This document shows, one piece after another, positions 63,378 through 64,000 of a stretch of DNA of 64,000 nt. The stretch covers positions 2,728,001 through 2,792,000 of the forward strand of contig CAWJSE010000002.1 in the NCBI GenBank assembly GCA_963845445.1. Reading direction: 5' to 3'. The first letter of the stretch is position 1; every line of letters starts with the position of its first letter. Below the pieces are notes generated by a model that was not told the DNA's origin, did not search any database, and saw nothing but the letters and a program-made list of their open reading frames with translations. Made by a program: the position numbers and the translations under genes. The DNA is from JABDBL01 sp963845445 (GTDB lineage: Bacteria; Cyanobacteriota; Vampirovibrionia; Obscuribacterales; Obscuribacteraceae).

Positions 63378-64000
63378 ATGACCTTACCCTCACTCTCGGA
63401 TATCAACGAAGCCAAAAGCTCGGTTAGCAAATATATTCATGTAACACCTCTACTGCAGTCCAGTTCTTTAGACAAATTACTTAACTGCAAAAATTATTTA
63501 AAAGCAGAAATTTTTCAAAAAACTGGTTCTTTCAAAGTGCGCGGTGCTCTGAATAAAATAACTCATCTTTCCGATCAGGAAAAAACAGGCGGTGTCATTG
63601 CCGTGTCATTAGGCAATCATGCTCAGGCTGTCGCCTGGTCGGCTCACACCATGGGACTTTCAGCAACTATTATCATGCCCACTAATGCTCAAAAAGTTAA
63701 AATAGCAGCAACGAAGGGCTATGGAGCAGAAGTAATTTTATTTGGCGCATCTTCTGTTGAAGCTTTTCAAGAAATAGAAAAACTGCAAGCTGAACGACAA
63801 TCAACTTTTATTCACCCTTACAACGATTTCTATGTAATATCCGGTGCTGGCACAATTGCCTTAGAAATTCTCGAACAAGTTAAGAACATTGATAACATAT
63901 TTGTCTCTGTTGGCGGTGGCGGACTGATTGCCGGCATAGCCGTTGCTGTCAAAGCTCTCTCACCCCAAACTAAAGTAATCGGAGTGGAGGCGCAAGGAGC
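63378..64000 (+). CDS. ilvA: Threonine dehydratase-like PLP enzyme, 3' end beyond window
   Basis: The first 207 residues of a fold-type II PLP enzyme: KTGSFKVRGALNKITHLS with the PLP lysine (SFKxRGA), SLGNHAQAVAWSAHTMGL (substrate loop), and the phosphate-binding VSVGGGGLIAGIA. It deaminates threonine to 2-oxobutanoate (isoleucine synthesis or degradation). Whether a C-terminal ACT-like regulatory domain follows (IlvA) or not (TdcB) lies outside the window. ATG 63378 with AAAGAGG before it. Confidence 0.9.
   Translation, partial: MTLPSLSDINEAKSSVSKYIHVTPLLQSSSLDKLLNCKNYLKAEIFQKTGSFKVRGALNKITHLSDQEKTGGVIAVSLGNHAQAVAWSAHTMGLSATIIMPTNAQKVKIAATKGYGAEVILFGASSVEAFQEIEKLQAERQSTFIHPYNDFYVISGAGTIALEILEQVKNIDNIFVSVGGGGLIAGIAVAVKALSPQTKVIGVEAQG

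Overview
The window looks like a chromosomal segment of a bacterium related to the non-photosynthetic Cyanobacteria (Melainabacteria/Vampirovibrionia, perhaps Obscuribacterales). This is an inference from a cyanobacterial-style RRM protein, a moderately AT-rich background and many secreted TPR or repeat proteins. There is no rRNA or tRNA gene here to confirm it.

Layout. 1-1513: IS66-family transposase running off the left edge. 2030-3224: three small high-GC genes that read like acyl-carrier-protein folds without the phosphopantetheine serine. 3329-9126: prfB with its programmed frameshift, an IPT-domain secreted protein, a TPR protein and an SGNH esterase. 9133-12794: MBOAT acyltransferase, a decayed DUF1016 nuclease remnant and a lipase-maturation-factor-like membrane protein. 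12798-18217: UspA protein, ExbD, aminotransferase, glyS. 18598-24531: large TadG/vWA protein, an orphan gene split by an IS256 element, and a trypsin-fold protein with no catalytic triad. 24722-27114: phosphoketolase with a frameshift. 27802-33952: thiamine cluster thiC-thiO-thiS-thiG-(antisense Cys-rich gene)-thiDE. 34344-40024: DUF2142 membrane protein, then gmd-fcl-glycosyltransferase for GDP-fucose and surface glycan synthesis. 40081-50377: orphan genes, MoeZ, a secreted matrixin with 42-bp repeats, a desaturase, an RRM protein, a Dam-type methylase, a DUF1573-cytochrome fusion and higBA. 51293-64000: EEP-family hydrolase, Ser/Thr kinase, aminopeptidase P, coaE, a structured RNA candidate, tsaE, topA, an MNT-HEPN gene and the start of threonine dehydratase.

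The thiamine genes work together: ThiC makes the pyrimidine, ThiO/ThiS/ThiG make the thiazole, and ThiDE phosphorylates and couples. No thiF is seen, and the MoeZ-type enzyme at 42345-43563 could adenylate ThiS. The gmd-fcl-GT block makes GDP-L-fucose and probably transfers a sugar to an envelope glycan. MBOAT plus SGNH suggests O-acylation of an exported polymer.

Two themes stand out. First, visibly GC-richer orphan genes are dispersed between AT-rich housekeeping genes, most with a strong Shine-Dalgarno sequence and several with their own hairpin terminator. Second, at least five genes are broken by single-base shifts (UspA, phosphoketolase, MoeZ, MNT-HEPN, IS256 transposase), several at or near homopolymers, so either the assembly has indel errors or decay is under way. 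The prfB frameshift is a different matter and is the known programmed one.
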